From: a bacterium
GTDB taxonomy: Bacteria; UBA9089; CG2-30-40-21
NCBI GenBank assembly: GCA_018814245.1
Contig: JAHIZN010000251.1
Coordinates: forward strand, 1 to 10,620
Direction: 5' to 3'
DNA: 10,620 nt
The notes under the pieces are model-generated. The model was not told the DNA's origin. It made no database searches and saw nothing but the letters and a program-made list of their open reading frames with translations. Below are positions 1 through 7,302 of this stretch, piece after piece. A program made the position numbers and the translations under genes. Numbering within the stretch: the first letter of the stretch is position 1; each line of letters starts with the position of its first letter.

Positions 1-1
1 C

Positions 2-745
2 CTTTCGCTATCTGCACGAAATGTTGTGCTTGCGGCTAAGGATTATACAACCTTAACCGTCCCGTGCCCGGCATGTCTGTCAAATCTATTAAGGGTTGGG
101 GATGAGATTGGTGCTCATCCAGAGATTAAGCAGAAATTAGAGGAAATAATCAAGGAGAAGATACCTCCTGTTGACAGGCTACAGATAAAACACCCACTGG
201 ATATTATTATAAACGATATTGGTCTTGATAGGGTAAGGCAGCTGTTGACAAAATCACCATCAGGGTCGCCATCCCTTGCCGGGCTGAAGGTAGCTGCTTA
301 TTATGGCTGTCTGTTGACCAGGCCGTCTCGAATCACGAGGTTTGATGACCCTGAAAACCCACAATTACTCGACAGATTAGTTACTGCACTTGGTGCTGAA
401 AGCCTTAAATTCCCATGTAAGGCAAAATGTTGTGGTGGTACCCTGCTTATGACCAATCAGGAGCTAACCCTGCAAATGACGGCAAACATCCTGATCTCAG
501 CCAGAGATGCAGGTGCACAATGTATTGTTACTGCCTGCCCAATGTGCCAGATGGCTCTGGAAACATTATATGCAAAGGTAGAGGTATCATCTAAGGTGAA
601 GCTTGACCTGCCTGTTGTCTATTTTACACAATTAATGGGGCTGGCGTTTGGGTTTAGCCCAAAAGAGCTGGGATTGGATAAAAATCTGGTATCTGCTGAG
701 AAATTGATTGCCACAGTTCAGAGGGGTGAAGCTAATGAGCAATAA
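2..745 (+). CDS. hdrB: HdrB-like heterodisulfide reductase subunit B, 5'-truncated by the window edge
   Basis: HdrB carries the catalytic non-cubane [4Fe-4S] clusters that reduce a disulfide (CoM-S-S-CoB in methanogens; in bacteria the acceptor is usually unknown). The frame is open to base 2 and reads LSLSARNVVLAAKDY, which resembles the interior of HdrB, so the gene starts upstream; the GTG at 26 is not taken as the real start. Numbering from the GTG at 26, the last CxxC of the first CCG domain is at C14/C17 (PCPACL). The second CCG domain is complete: YYGC at C95, CCGG at C135-C136 and CPMC at C171/C174. Roughly 50-60 N-terminal residues are missing compared with the usual length near 290-300. 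It overlaps the next gene by 11 bases, which suggests translational coupling. HdrC, its usual partner, is not in the window. Family assignment is firm; the substrate is unknown. Confidence 0.92.
   Translation, partial: LSLSARNVVLAAKDYTTLTVPCPACLSNLLRVGDEIGAHPEIKQKLEEIIKEKIPPVDRLQIKHPLDIIINDIGLDRVRQLLTKSPSGSPSLAGLKVAAYYGCLLTRPSRITRFDDPENPQLLDRLVTALGAESLKFPCKAKCCGGTLLMTNQELTLQMTANILISARDAGAQCIVTACPMCQMALETLYAKVEVSSKVKLDLPVVYFTQLMGLAFGFSPKELGLDKNLVSAEKLIATVQRGEANEQ
721..728 (+). promoter_or_regulatory. Ribosome binding site that fixes the hdrA'-nuoE start at 735
   Basis: GAGGGGTG lies 6 bases before the ATG at 735, inside the end of hdrB. It favours this ATG over the in-frame ATG at 708, which would add nine residues that do not resemble HdrA. 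Confidence 0.6.
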
Positions 746-1640
746 TAAAACCGGTGCAGTATTGGTTATTGGCGGCGGCATTGGCGGTATTCAGGCATCA
801 CTTGATCTGGCTGAAACAGGGTTTAAGGTCTATTTGCTTGAGAAAGAGCCTGCTATTGTCGGCAGAATGTCTCAATTAGACAAGACCTTTCCTACCAATG
901 ATTGTGCTATGTGTACCCTGTCACCAAAATTGGTTGATGCTGCCGGACACCCAAATATTGAGCTTATTACCTATGCAGAGTTAGAAAAAATAAAGGGTGA
1001 AGCCGGAAATTTCAAGGTGCAGATTGTAAAACACCCACGATTTGTTGATGAGGAAAAATGCACTGGTTGCGGGATATGTACAAATAACTGCATGGTTCAA
1101 AATAAGGCATATTTTAATCGCCAGCCAGCCATGATTGAATTGGCAGCAGAGGATGCAGGAAAGGTTAATACGATTATAAACAATTATCATAGCCAACCGG
1201 AGTTTTTGCTGGCTATATTACAGGACATTCAGTCAGTCTACAACTATCTTCCTTCGGATATACTCAGGGTTGTTTCACAACAGCTTAATGTCCCGCTTTC
1301 TAAGGTTTATGGTATAGCAACATATTATACTGCCTTTAGCCTGAAGCCAAGAGGCAAGTATGTTATCAATGTTTGTATGGGAACCGCGTGCCATGTCAGA
1401 GGGGCAGGGATGATTTTAGATGCCCTTACCCGACATCTGGAAATAGCACCAGGAGAGACTACAAAGGATATGATGTTCTCTCTGGAAACAGTTAATTGTC
1501 TTGGGGCATGTGCCCTGGGACCGGTAATTGTAAGTAATGACAAATATTTTGGAAAGATGACAGTGTCAAGGGTTGAGGAAACATTGGAGAAATTAACAGT
1601 TTCAGCTAACCGCAGAGACGCAGAGACGCTGAGACGCTGA
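735..1640 (+). CDS. HdrA N-terminal FAD-binding fragment fused to a NuoE-like [2Fe-2S] domain
   Basis: 301 residues with two modules. Residues 6-133 match the front of the HdrA thioredoxin-reductase fold: VIGGGIGG (GxGxxG at 13-18, FAD), the HdrA-specific NDCAMCTLSPK segment (C57, C60), GNFKV near 91, and the inserted ferredoxin motif C109-C112-C115-C119. At that point the HdrA sequence stops. Residues 147-287 are a NuoE/HndA-type thioredoxin-like [2Fe-2S] domain: IINNYHSQPEFLLAILQDIQ, C214-x4-C219 and C255-x3-C259. The HdrA N-terminal domain before the FAD motif is absent. NuoE normally passes electrons between the NuoF FMN site and other clusters, and nuoF follows directly. The missing remainder of HdrA is found in the 3913-7245 product, so the two may assemble one FAD site together (inference). 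The last ten residues (292-301) are encoded by a dispersed octamer repeat and are probably not functional. The DNA is one uninterrupted frame, so this is not a broken gene. Confidence 0.9.
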   Translation: MSNNKTGAVLVIGGGIGGIQASLDLAETGFKVYLLEKEPAIVGRMSQLDKTFPTNDCAMCTLSPKLVDAAGHPNIELITYAELEKIKGEAGNFKVQIVKHPRFVDEEKCTGCGICTNNCMVQNKAYFNRQPAMIELAAEDAGKVNTIINNYHSQPEFLLAILQDIQSVYNYLPSDILRVVSQQLNVPLSKVYGIATYYTAFSLKPRGKYVINVCMGTACHVRGAGMILDALTRHLEIAPGETTKDMMFSLETVNCLGACALGPVIVSNDKYFGKMTVSRVEETLEKLTVSANRRDAETLRR

Positions 1641-1772
1641 GTATGGAAATTAGTCAAATAACAGAAGTCAGAACACAGAATACAGAAAGCCAAAGAGGAA
1701 AAATCTGTAGTATGTCTCCTCTGTGCTCTGCAATCTGATTTATTCTCTGTGCCTCTGCGCCTCTGCGGTGAA
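1608..1772. repeat. Octamer-repeat element with inverted arms between hdrA'-nuoE and nuoF
   Basis: The left arm (1608-1642) has four tandem octamers after AAC: CGCAGAGA, CGCAGAGA, CGCTGAGA, CGCTGAGT. The right arm (1743-1772) is the inverted relative, TGCCTCTGCGCCTCTGCGGT; its reverse complement matches the left arm at about 22 of 27 bases. Between them lie more CAGAA- and CTCTG-rich stretches. The arms can fold into a long imperfect hairpin in the transcript. This looks like a dispersed intergenic repeat rather than a terminator, since no T-run follows. It fills nearly all of the 162-base gap before nuoF. Confidence 0.75.
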
Positions 1773-1802
1773 CTATTACGAAAAATTTAGGGAAGGAATA
1801 CA

Positions 1803-3656
1803 ATGAACAGGATTAAATCTCCGGAAGAGATGGAATCATTGATACAGCAAATTATTCAGGAGAGGGGCAGGAGTGAGAAGATCCAGATTACCCTTTGTGG
1901 TGGAACAGGGTGTCATGCCTATAATTGCCAGATGGTAATTGATGCCTTTGAGCAAGGCATAGAAAAGGGAAACTTAAGTGAAAGGGTAGGGATAAAGGTT
2001 ACTGGCTGTCATGGATTTTGTGAAAGAGGGGTATTGGTGGTTATCAAGCCAAGCGGGGTATTCTATCAGCAGGTTAAACCAGAGGATGTGCCTGAGATAC
2101 TTTCAGCAGTGATTAGTGGAGAAATAGTTGAACGCCTTCTTTATCGTGATTTAAATACAAAGAGCAAGATTACCCATGAAGAGGATGTGCCTTTTTATAA
2201 GAAACAGACCCGCTTTATCTTTGGTCACAACGGTGAAATTGACCCGACCAGGATTGAAGATTATATTGCTATCAAGGGATATGCGGCATTGGGTAAGGTT
2301 CTTTCTGGGATGCCTCCTGAACAAATAATTGAAGAGATTAAGAAATCCGGGCTTCGCGGACGCGGCGGCGGTGGATTTCCAACCGGTATAAAATGGGAGA
2401 CCACTCGCAAGGCACCGGGTGAACCAAGGTATGTTATCTGTAATGCGGATGAAGGGGATCCAGGGGCATATATGGATGGAAGCCTGCTTGAGGGAAATCC
2501 TCATCTGGTCATGGAAGGGATGATTATTGGTGCCTATGCCATTGGCTCAAGCCTGGGGTATGTGTATGTACGAAATGAATATCCTCTGGCAGTAAAAAAT
2601 GTTGAGACAGCCATTGAACAGGCAAGGGGGTATGGGCTGCTTGGCAGGGATATTATGGGCTCTGGGTTTGATTTTGATATAAAGGTGGTGCGCGGCGGCG
2701 GAGCCTTTGTCTGCGGCGAATCCACGGCATTGTTTGCCTCTATTGAGGGCAGGATTGGTGAGCCAAGGGCAAAATATATCCGAAGTGCAGAACGAGGACT
2801 GTGGGATAAACCAACTAACCTGAATAATGTCGAAACATGGGCAAATGTGCCATTGATTATAAATAAAGGGGCTGATTGGTACGCTAAGATTGGTACGGAA
2901 AATAGTAAGGGAACAAAGATATTCTCTTTGGTCGGCAAGATAAATAATACGGGTCTTGTTGAGGTGCCCATGGGTATTACCCTGCGGGAGATTGTGAACG
3001 ATATTGGGGGCGGTATCCCAAAGAAGAGGAGATTCAAGGCTGTTCAGACAGGCGGTCCCTCGGGTGGATGCATCCCTGAGGATTTTCTTGATACACCGGT
3101 TGATTTTGATGAGCTGACAAAGGTTGGTTCCATGATGGGCTCCGGCGGGATGATTGTCATGGATGATCATACCTGTATGGTTGATATTGCCCGTTATTTC
3201 CTTGAATTCCTTAAAAACGAATCCTGCGGCAAGTGTGTACCATGCCGTGAGGGTGTCTGGCAGATGCATAACATATTGAGTGAGATATGCAGCGGTAATG
3301 GTAAGGAGAGCGACCTCGATCTTTTAATGGAAATTGGTGAGACCATTACTGCCGCAGCCCTGTGCGGGCTGGGAACCACTGCCCCAAACCCGGTGATGAG
3401 TACCCTTCGTTATTTCAGAGATGAGTATGAGTCTCATATCAAGGATAAGAGGTGTCCGTCCGGGGCTTGCAAGGAATTGGTCACATTTATTATTGATGTG
3501 GAAAAATGTAATGGGTGTGGGGTCTGCAAGAAGAATTGTCCGCAGGGTGCAATTATTGGAGAGAAGAAAGAAACTCACACCCTGGATGGGAATAAGTGTA
3601 CCAAGTGTGGTATTTGTTTTGAGGATTGCCCGTTTGGGGCAGTGATGGTGAGGTAG
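1803..3656 (+). CDS. nuoF: NuoF/HndC/HydB-type NAD(P)H-oxidising flavoprotein with C-terminal 2x[4Fe-4S] ferredoxin
   Basis: 617 residues, about the usual length for HndC/HydB-type subunits. Order of domains: a thioredoxin-like [2Fe-2S] domain (C32-x4-C37, C69-x3-C73); the FMN/NAD(H) domain with glycine loop GLRGRGGGGFPTGIKW at 183-198 and CNADEGDPGAYMDG at 213-226; an SLBB-like stretch near 370-450; the N3-type [4Fe-4S] site ESCGKCVPC (C475, C478, C481) with C521; and a C-terminal ferredoxin (C569-C579 and C599-C609). In this family FMN takes a hydride from NAD(P)H and passes single electrons to the clusters. Two pocket positions depart from the usual sequence: G226 where Arg is normal (MDR), and S307 where CGEETAL normally has a second Glu. 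These could change nucleotide preference (inference). GGAAGGA at 1791-1797 sits 5 bases before the ATG. It most likely works with the NuoE domain encoded upstream and the NuoG-like domain downstream. Confidence 0.94.
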   Translation: MNRIKSPEEMESLIQQIIQERGRSEKIQITLCGGTGCHAYNCQMVIDAFEQGIEKGNLSERVGIKVTGCHGFCERGVLVVIKPSGVFYQQVKPEDVPEILSAVISGEIVERLLYRDLNTKSKITHEEDVPFYKKQTRFIFGHNGEIDPTRIEDYIAIKGYAALGKVLSGMPPEQIIEEIKKSGLRGRGGGGFPTGIKWETTRKAPGEPRYVICNADEGDPGAYMDGSLLEGNPHLVMEGMIIGAYAIGSSLGYVYVRNEYPLAVKNVETAIEQARGYGLLGRDIMGSGFDFDIKVVRGGGAFVCGESTALFASIEGRIGEPRAKYIRSAERGLWDKPTNLNNVETWANVPLIINKGADWYAKIGTENSKGTKIFSLVGKINNTGLVEVPMGITLREIVNDIGGGIPKKRRFKAVQTGGPSGGCIPEDFLDTPVDFDELTKVGSMMGSGGMIVMDDHTCMVDIARYFLEFLKNESCGKCVPCREGVWQMHNILSEICSGNGKESDLDLLMEIGETITAAALCGLGTTAPNPVMSTLRYFRDEYESHIKDKRCPSGACKELVTFIIDVEKCNGCGVCKKNCPQGAIIGEKKETHTLDGNKCTKCGICFEDCPFGAVMVR

Positions 3657-3669
3657 GATTAAGATTTAT

Positions 3670-3697
3670 CCGCAGATTACGCAGATTTCACAGATTA
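3670..3697. repeat. Dispersed CGCAGATT-type repeat, copy 1
   Basis: Near-tandem units CGCAGATTA, CGCAGATTT and CACAGATTA lie 13 bases after the nuoF stop. The same family occurs at 10527-10555 and, inverted, at 10594-10617. The stretch 3698-3807 after it shows only a weak 5-bp hairpin (AGAGG...CCTCT, near 3748-3765) and no reading frame I can support. Confidence 0.7.
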
Positions 3698-3807
3698 TCA
3701 GAAAGATACGGATGCGATTGTAGTTACTCAAACAACGGACAACCACAAGAGGAGAGCACCTCTGGCAGTTGCGACTACCAATTTCTACCAATAACTGACT
3801 GATTTTT

Positions 3808-3867
3808 CACCACGATAAATCGTGGTGCTGTCCTCAATTGAGAATAGCACCATGATTTATCATGGTG
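3808..3867. repeat. 60-bp nested palindrome upstream of the large hdrA fusion
   Basis: Two 20-bp palindromes, CACCACGATAAATCGTGGTG (3808-3827) and CACCATGATTTATCATGGTG (3848-3867), each have 9-base arms around a 2-base centre. Together they form the ends of a larger inverted repeat: 27-base arms around CAATTG (3835-3840), matching at 23 of 27. All four differences are C/T or G/A exchanges, so G-T pairing is kept at half of them in a folded strand. It could be a mobile palindromic repeat, or a double operator for a dimeric regulator; the sequence alone does not decide. Confidence 0.75.
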
Positions 3868-3903
3868 ATTTGATTTATCATGGTGATTTGATTTATCATG
3901 GTG
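3854..3903 (+). repeat. 18-bp tandem repeat running into the translation start region
   Basis: The unit GATTTATCATGGTGATTT occurs at 3854-3871 and 3872-3889, with a third partial copy at 3890-3903. Each unit is the right half of the upstream palindrome plus ATTT. The array ends next to the G-rich ribosome binding site, and the final copy creates a decoy ATG at 3898. Confidence 0.85.
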
Positions 3904-3909
3904 GGGGGA
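3901..3909 (+). promoter_or_regulatory. G-rich ribosome binding site choosing ATG 3913 over ATG 3898
   Basis: GTGGGGGGA lies 3 bases before the ATG at 3913. The alternative ATG at 3898 belongs to the tandem repeat and would add MVGGI, which is not part of the NuoG-type ferredoxin fold that begins MVEFTING. Confidence 0.5.
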
Positions 3910-3912
3910 ATC

Positions 3913-6900
3913 ATGGTTGAATTTACAATTAATGGACAACGCGTTCAGGCAGAAAAGGATACAGTTGTTTTAGAGGCTGCCTCTGCCATGGGTATCCGTA
4001 TCCCAACCCTGTGCAATCATAAGGCACTGGAGCCATATGGCGGGTGTCGGCTTTGTATGGTTGAGATAAATGCCGGTGGGAGGAGGAGGGTTGTTGCCTC
4101 GTGTCTGTATCCGGTTGCAGAGGGGATTGAGGTTATCACGGATTCAAGCCGTATTCTGAAGATACGGGGTCATATCCTTGAGCTGCTTTTGGCAAGAGAG
4201 CCTGAGTCTCCTGTCCTTAAGGATATTGCCAGAGAGATGGGACTGGTTCAGACAAGGTTTAAGACAAATAGTGCCTTGAAAAACGGCAAATGTATCCTCT
4301 GTGGTAAATGTGTCAGGGTATGTCATGAGATTATGGGTGTAGGTGCCATTGGCTTTGTTAATCGGGGATGGCGGCGGCATGTGGATGTACCCTTTGAGAT
4401 ACGCTCTGAGGTTTGTATGGGATGCGGGGCATGTGAGAAGGTCTGCCCCACTGGTGCGATAAATGCAGCTATTTTATGTGATCAAGAGATACGAAAGATA
4501 CCTGATGAGTATGATATGGGACTGCGTCCGCGCTCGGCTGCTTATATCCTGTATCCACAGGCAATACCAAGGAAGGCCACCATTGATAGTTGCAACTGTG
4601 TTCATCTCAATACCGGTAAGTGCAGGGTTTGCGAGAAGTTCTGTGATGCCGGGGCGATAAATTTCAAGCAGCAGGAAGAAAAGATAGATATTGATGTGGG
4701 CGCAATTATCCTTGCCCAGGGATCTGATGGTTTTAAGGCAAACATCAGGGGTGAGTATGGGTATGGCAGGTACAGGAATGTGATTACCTCGCTCGAATTG
4801 GAGCGTATTTTATCTGCTTCTGGTCCATTTGAGGGGCATTTGCAACGGCTTTCTGATGGCAAGCAACCCAAAAAAATCGCATGGATACAATGCGTTGGCT
4901 CAAGGGACAGGAATAAGGGCAATCCCTATTGCTCTGCGGTTTGCTGTACCTATGCCGTCAAAGAGGCAATTATCGCCAAAGAACATGCAGCCGAACCAAT
5001 CGAAACCACGATATTTTATATGGACATGCGTATCTATGGCAAGAGGTTTGAGGAGTATTACAACAAGGCAAGGGATGAATACGGGGTATGCTTTATCCAT
5101 TCAAGGGTAGCAGAGGTCAGGGAGATTGAGGAAAGCAAGGATTTAATCCTACGCTATGAGGATGAAAATAATGTTAAGGAAGAAACCTTTGATATGGTGG
5201 TGCTTTCGGTCGGACTTGTACCAACCGAGGGGAGTAAGGAGTTGGCTGGACGCCTCGGGGTTGAGCTGAATGAATATGGTTTTTGCAAGACATCTGATTT
5301 TACACCATCTGCCACGAATATACATGGAATCTATGTGGCTGGTACATTTAAGGAGCCAAGGGATATTCCAGAAACAGTGATGCAGGCATCAAGTGCGGCT
5401 GCAGAGGCAGGGATACTACTTGCTGAGGCAAGGGGTTCATTGGTTACACACAAGGAGTACCCTGCCGAGATTGATGTTAAGGGACAGGAGCCAAGGATTG
5501 GTGTGTTTGTTTGTAGATGCGGGATAAATATTGCCGGTGTGGTGGATGTGCCGGGTGTGGCAAAATATGCATCGAGCCTGCCGGGTGTGGTTTGTGTTGA
5601 GGAAAAGATATATGTTTGCTCCCAGGATTCGCAGGGCTTGATAAAGGAAAAGATTCGTGAGCATAACCTTAATCGGGTAGTTGTGGCATCGTGTACGCCC
5701 AGAACGCATGAAAAATTGTTTCAGGATACCATCCGGGAGGCGGGCTTAAATAAATACCTGTTTGAGATGGCTAATATCCGTGATCAATGCTCATGGGTAC
5801 ACCAGAATGAGCCTGAGGCTGCCACCCGTAAGGCAAAGGATCTTGTCCGAATGGCTGTGGCAAAGGTAAGGCTGACTGAATCATTGTACCCGGGATTGCT
5901 TAAGATAAAACAAGGTGGATTGGTTATTGTCGGTGGACTTTCAGGGATGACCGCAGCACTGACACTGGCAGATGCAGGGTTCAAGGTGTATCTGGTAGAG
6001 AGAGAGACTGAATTGGGCGGTGTTTTTCGCCGGATTAAATACTCGCTTGATGGGACTAATGATCCCCAACAGAAGCTGAGGGAATTGGTAGAAAGGATAC
6101 GGCAGCATGAAAATATTTGTCTTTATACCAATACCGTTATCTCAAGCGTAGAGGGCTCTATAGGAAATTTCATCTCTACCCTGAGCAGTAATGGTAAAGA
6201 TGAGACCATAGAGCATGGGATAATAATAGTTGCTAATGGTGCATCTGAATTAAAGCCGACAGAGTACCTCTATGGTCAGGATAAAAGAGTGATGACACAG
6301 ATAGAATTAGAGGAAAGAATGGCTGACCTCACAACTGTCACCCCTGCGAATGCAGTAGCCTCCATGACACAGCTGGAATTGGAGGAAAGAGCGGCGGACA
6401 GTCGTCAATTGTCAGGTGTCCGCTCTGTTGTTATGATTCAATGCGTATGGTCAAGGCAGCCCGATCGTGTTTATTGCAGTCGGATATGCTGTCAGCAGGC
6501 AGTAAAGAATGCCTTGAAGCTAAAGGAAATAAATCCTGAGCTTGAGGTATATGTTCTGTACCGTGATATTCGCACCTATGGATTTAAGGAGGCATATTAC
6601 CAGAAGGCAAGGGAAAAGGGTGTAATATTTATTCGATATTCCACAGATAACAAACCCATTGTTTCCTTAAATAATGGTGGATTATCGGTGGATGTAATCG
6701 AGCCATTACTTGATGTGTCCCTGAAAATAACCCCTGACTTATTAGTCCTTTCGTCTCCGATAGTGCCTGATAATCAAGAGATGAGTAAGCTGCTAAGGGT
6801 TCCCCTTGGGCCATCAGGTTTTCTCTTAGAGGCTCATATGAAGCTTAAACCAGTAGAGTTTGCTACTGAGGGGATATACCTTTGTGGTTTGGCACATAGA

Positions 6901-7245
6901 CCCAAAACAAGGGATGAATCAATCTCACAGGCACAGGCCGCTGCCTCACGGGCAGCAACCATACTTTCAAAGAATGAGCTTGAGCTTGATCCTGCACTGT
7001 CCTTTGTGGTTGATGCAAACTGCGATGGTTGTGCCTATTGTGTTGACCCATGCCCTTATAAGGCAATAACCATGGTAGAATATATGAGGGATGGGGCAGT
7101 CAAAAAGACGGTAAGGGTAGATGAGGCTAAGTGTAAGGGTTGTGGTGTCTGCATGGCCACCTGCCCCAAGAAGGGAATCTATGTGCGGCACTTTAAGCTG
7201 GAGATGCTTTCGGCTATGGTTGAGGCAGCGCTGCAACAGAATTAA
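3913..7245 (+). CDS. hdrA: Large fusion: NuoG/HoxU-like N-terminus, C-terminal half of one HdrA, then a second near-complete HdrA
   Basis: 1110 residues. (1) Residues 1-185 resemble NuoG/HoxU: plant-type [2Fe-2S] (C34, C45, C48, C64) and two [4Fe-4S] motifs (C127-C137, C168-C178). The intervening 4Fe4S_3-type helix (RGHILELLLAREPESP) has none of its usual cysteines. (2) Residues 197-510 are HdrA from the middle onward: PDEYDMGLRPR, a Cys-rich ferredoxin remnant (C227-C244), WIQCVGSR, YCSAVCC and the C-terminal FAD segment GIYVAGTFKEPRDIPE. (3) Residues 527-1095 are a second HdrA with its own N-terminal domain (GVFVCRCGINI, VVVASCTPRTHE, QCSWVH), an FAD motif changed to VGGLSG at 673-678 (first Gly of GxGxxG is Val), no DCxxC segment, CVWSR instead of CVGSR, VLYRDIRTYG, and a C-terminal 2x[4Fe-4S] ferredoxin (C1037-C1047, C1074-C1084). 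HdrA is the flavin-based bifurcating centre of Hdr complexes. This protein probably wires NuoF, MvhD and HdrB together. HdrA identity is firm; the fusion's role is inferred. Confidence 0.92.
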   Translation: MVEFTINGQRVQAEKDTVVLEAASAMGIRIPTLCNHKALEPYGGCRLCMVEINAGGRRRVVASCLYPVAEGIEVITDSSRILKIRGHILELLLAREPESPVLKDIAREMGLVQTRFKTNSALKNGKCILCGKCVRVCHEIMGVGAIGFVNRGWRRHVDVPFEIRSEVCMGCGACEKVCPTGAINAAILCDQEIRKIPDEYDMGLRPRSAAYILYPQAIPRKATIDSCNCVHLNTGKCRVCEKFCDAGAINFKQQEEKIDIDVGAIILAQGSDGFKANIRGEYGYGRYRNVITSLELERILSASGPFEGHLQRLSDGKQPKKIAWIQCVGSRDRNKGNPYCSAVCCTYAVKEAIIAKEHAAEPIETTIFYMDMRIYGKRFEEYYNKARDEYGVCFIHSRVAEVREIEESKDLILRYEDENNVKEETFDMVVLSVGLVPTEGSKELAGRLGVELNEYGFCKTSDFTPSATNIHGIYVAGTFKEPRDIPETVMQASSAAAEAGILLAEARGSLVTHKEYPAEIDVKGQEPRIGVFVCRCGINIAGVVDVPGVAKYASSLPGVVCVEEKIYVCSQDSQGLIKEKIREHNLNRVVVASCTPRTHEKLFQDTIREAGLNKYLFEMANIRDQCSWVHQNEPEAATRKAKDLVRMAVAKVRLTESLYPGLLKIKQGGLVIVGGLSGMTAALTLADAGFKVYLVERETELGGVFRRIKYSLDGTNDPQQKLRELVERIRQHENICLYTNTVISSVEGSIGNFISTLSSNGKDETIEHGIIIVANGASELKPTEYLYGQDKRVMTQIELEERMADLTTVTPANAVASMTQLELEERAADSRQLSGVRSVVMIQCVWSRQPDRVYCSRICCQQAVKNALKLKEINPELEVYVLYRDIRTYGFKEAYYQKAREKGVIFIRYSTDNKPIVSLNNGGLSVDVIEPLLDVSLKITPDLLVLSSPIVPDNQEMSKLLRVPLGPSGFLLEAHMKLKPVEFATEGIYLCGLAHRPKTRDESISQAQAAASRAATILSKNELELDPALSFVVDANCDGCAYCVDPCPYKAITMVEYMRDGAVKKTVRVDEAKCKGCGVCMATCPKKGIYVRHFKLEMLSAMVEAALQQN
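6292..6399 (+). repeat. Internal 24-codon duplication in the second HdrA
   Basis: Two 36-base copies (6292-6327 and 6364-6399) are 72 bases apart and match at 30 of 36. They encode MTQIELEERMAD (residues 794-805) and MTQLELEERAAD (818-829). HdrA proteins normally have this segment once. Most differences are conservative, so the duplication is old enough to have diverged but is still in frame. Confidence 0.8.
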
Positions 7246-7302
7246 AAATTATAGGATCAGACTTCTACAAGTCGATTTGTTGTGGTGAAGGGGAAATAGA
7301 AG

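Noticed and set aside
708..734. Upstream ATG at 708 as start of hdrA'-nuoE
   Set aside because: It would add nine residues unlike HdrA and deepen the overlap with hdrB; the ATG at 735 has a well-placed GAGGGGTG.
2547..3269. 240-codon open frame on the - strand, inside nuoF
   Set aside because: It lies fully opposite a strongly conserved NuoF sequence, has no recognisable domain and no clear ribosome binding site; it is a shadow of the real gene.
3745..3770. Hairpin AGAGG-loop-CCTCT as terminator after nuoF
   Set aside because: The stem is only 5 bp and no T-run follows, so it does not look like a rho-independent terminator.
3854..3903. Possible CRISPR array (also considered for 7887-7951)
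   Set aside because: Units are 18 and 9 bases with no unique spacers between them and no cas genes nearby; these are plain tandem repeats.
735..3913. Split HdrA as a simple frameshift or pseudogene
   Set aside because: The halves are over 2 kb apart, each is fused in frame to another intact conserved domain, and no stop or frame break interrupts either. This is rearrangement, not decay.
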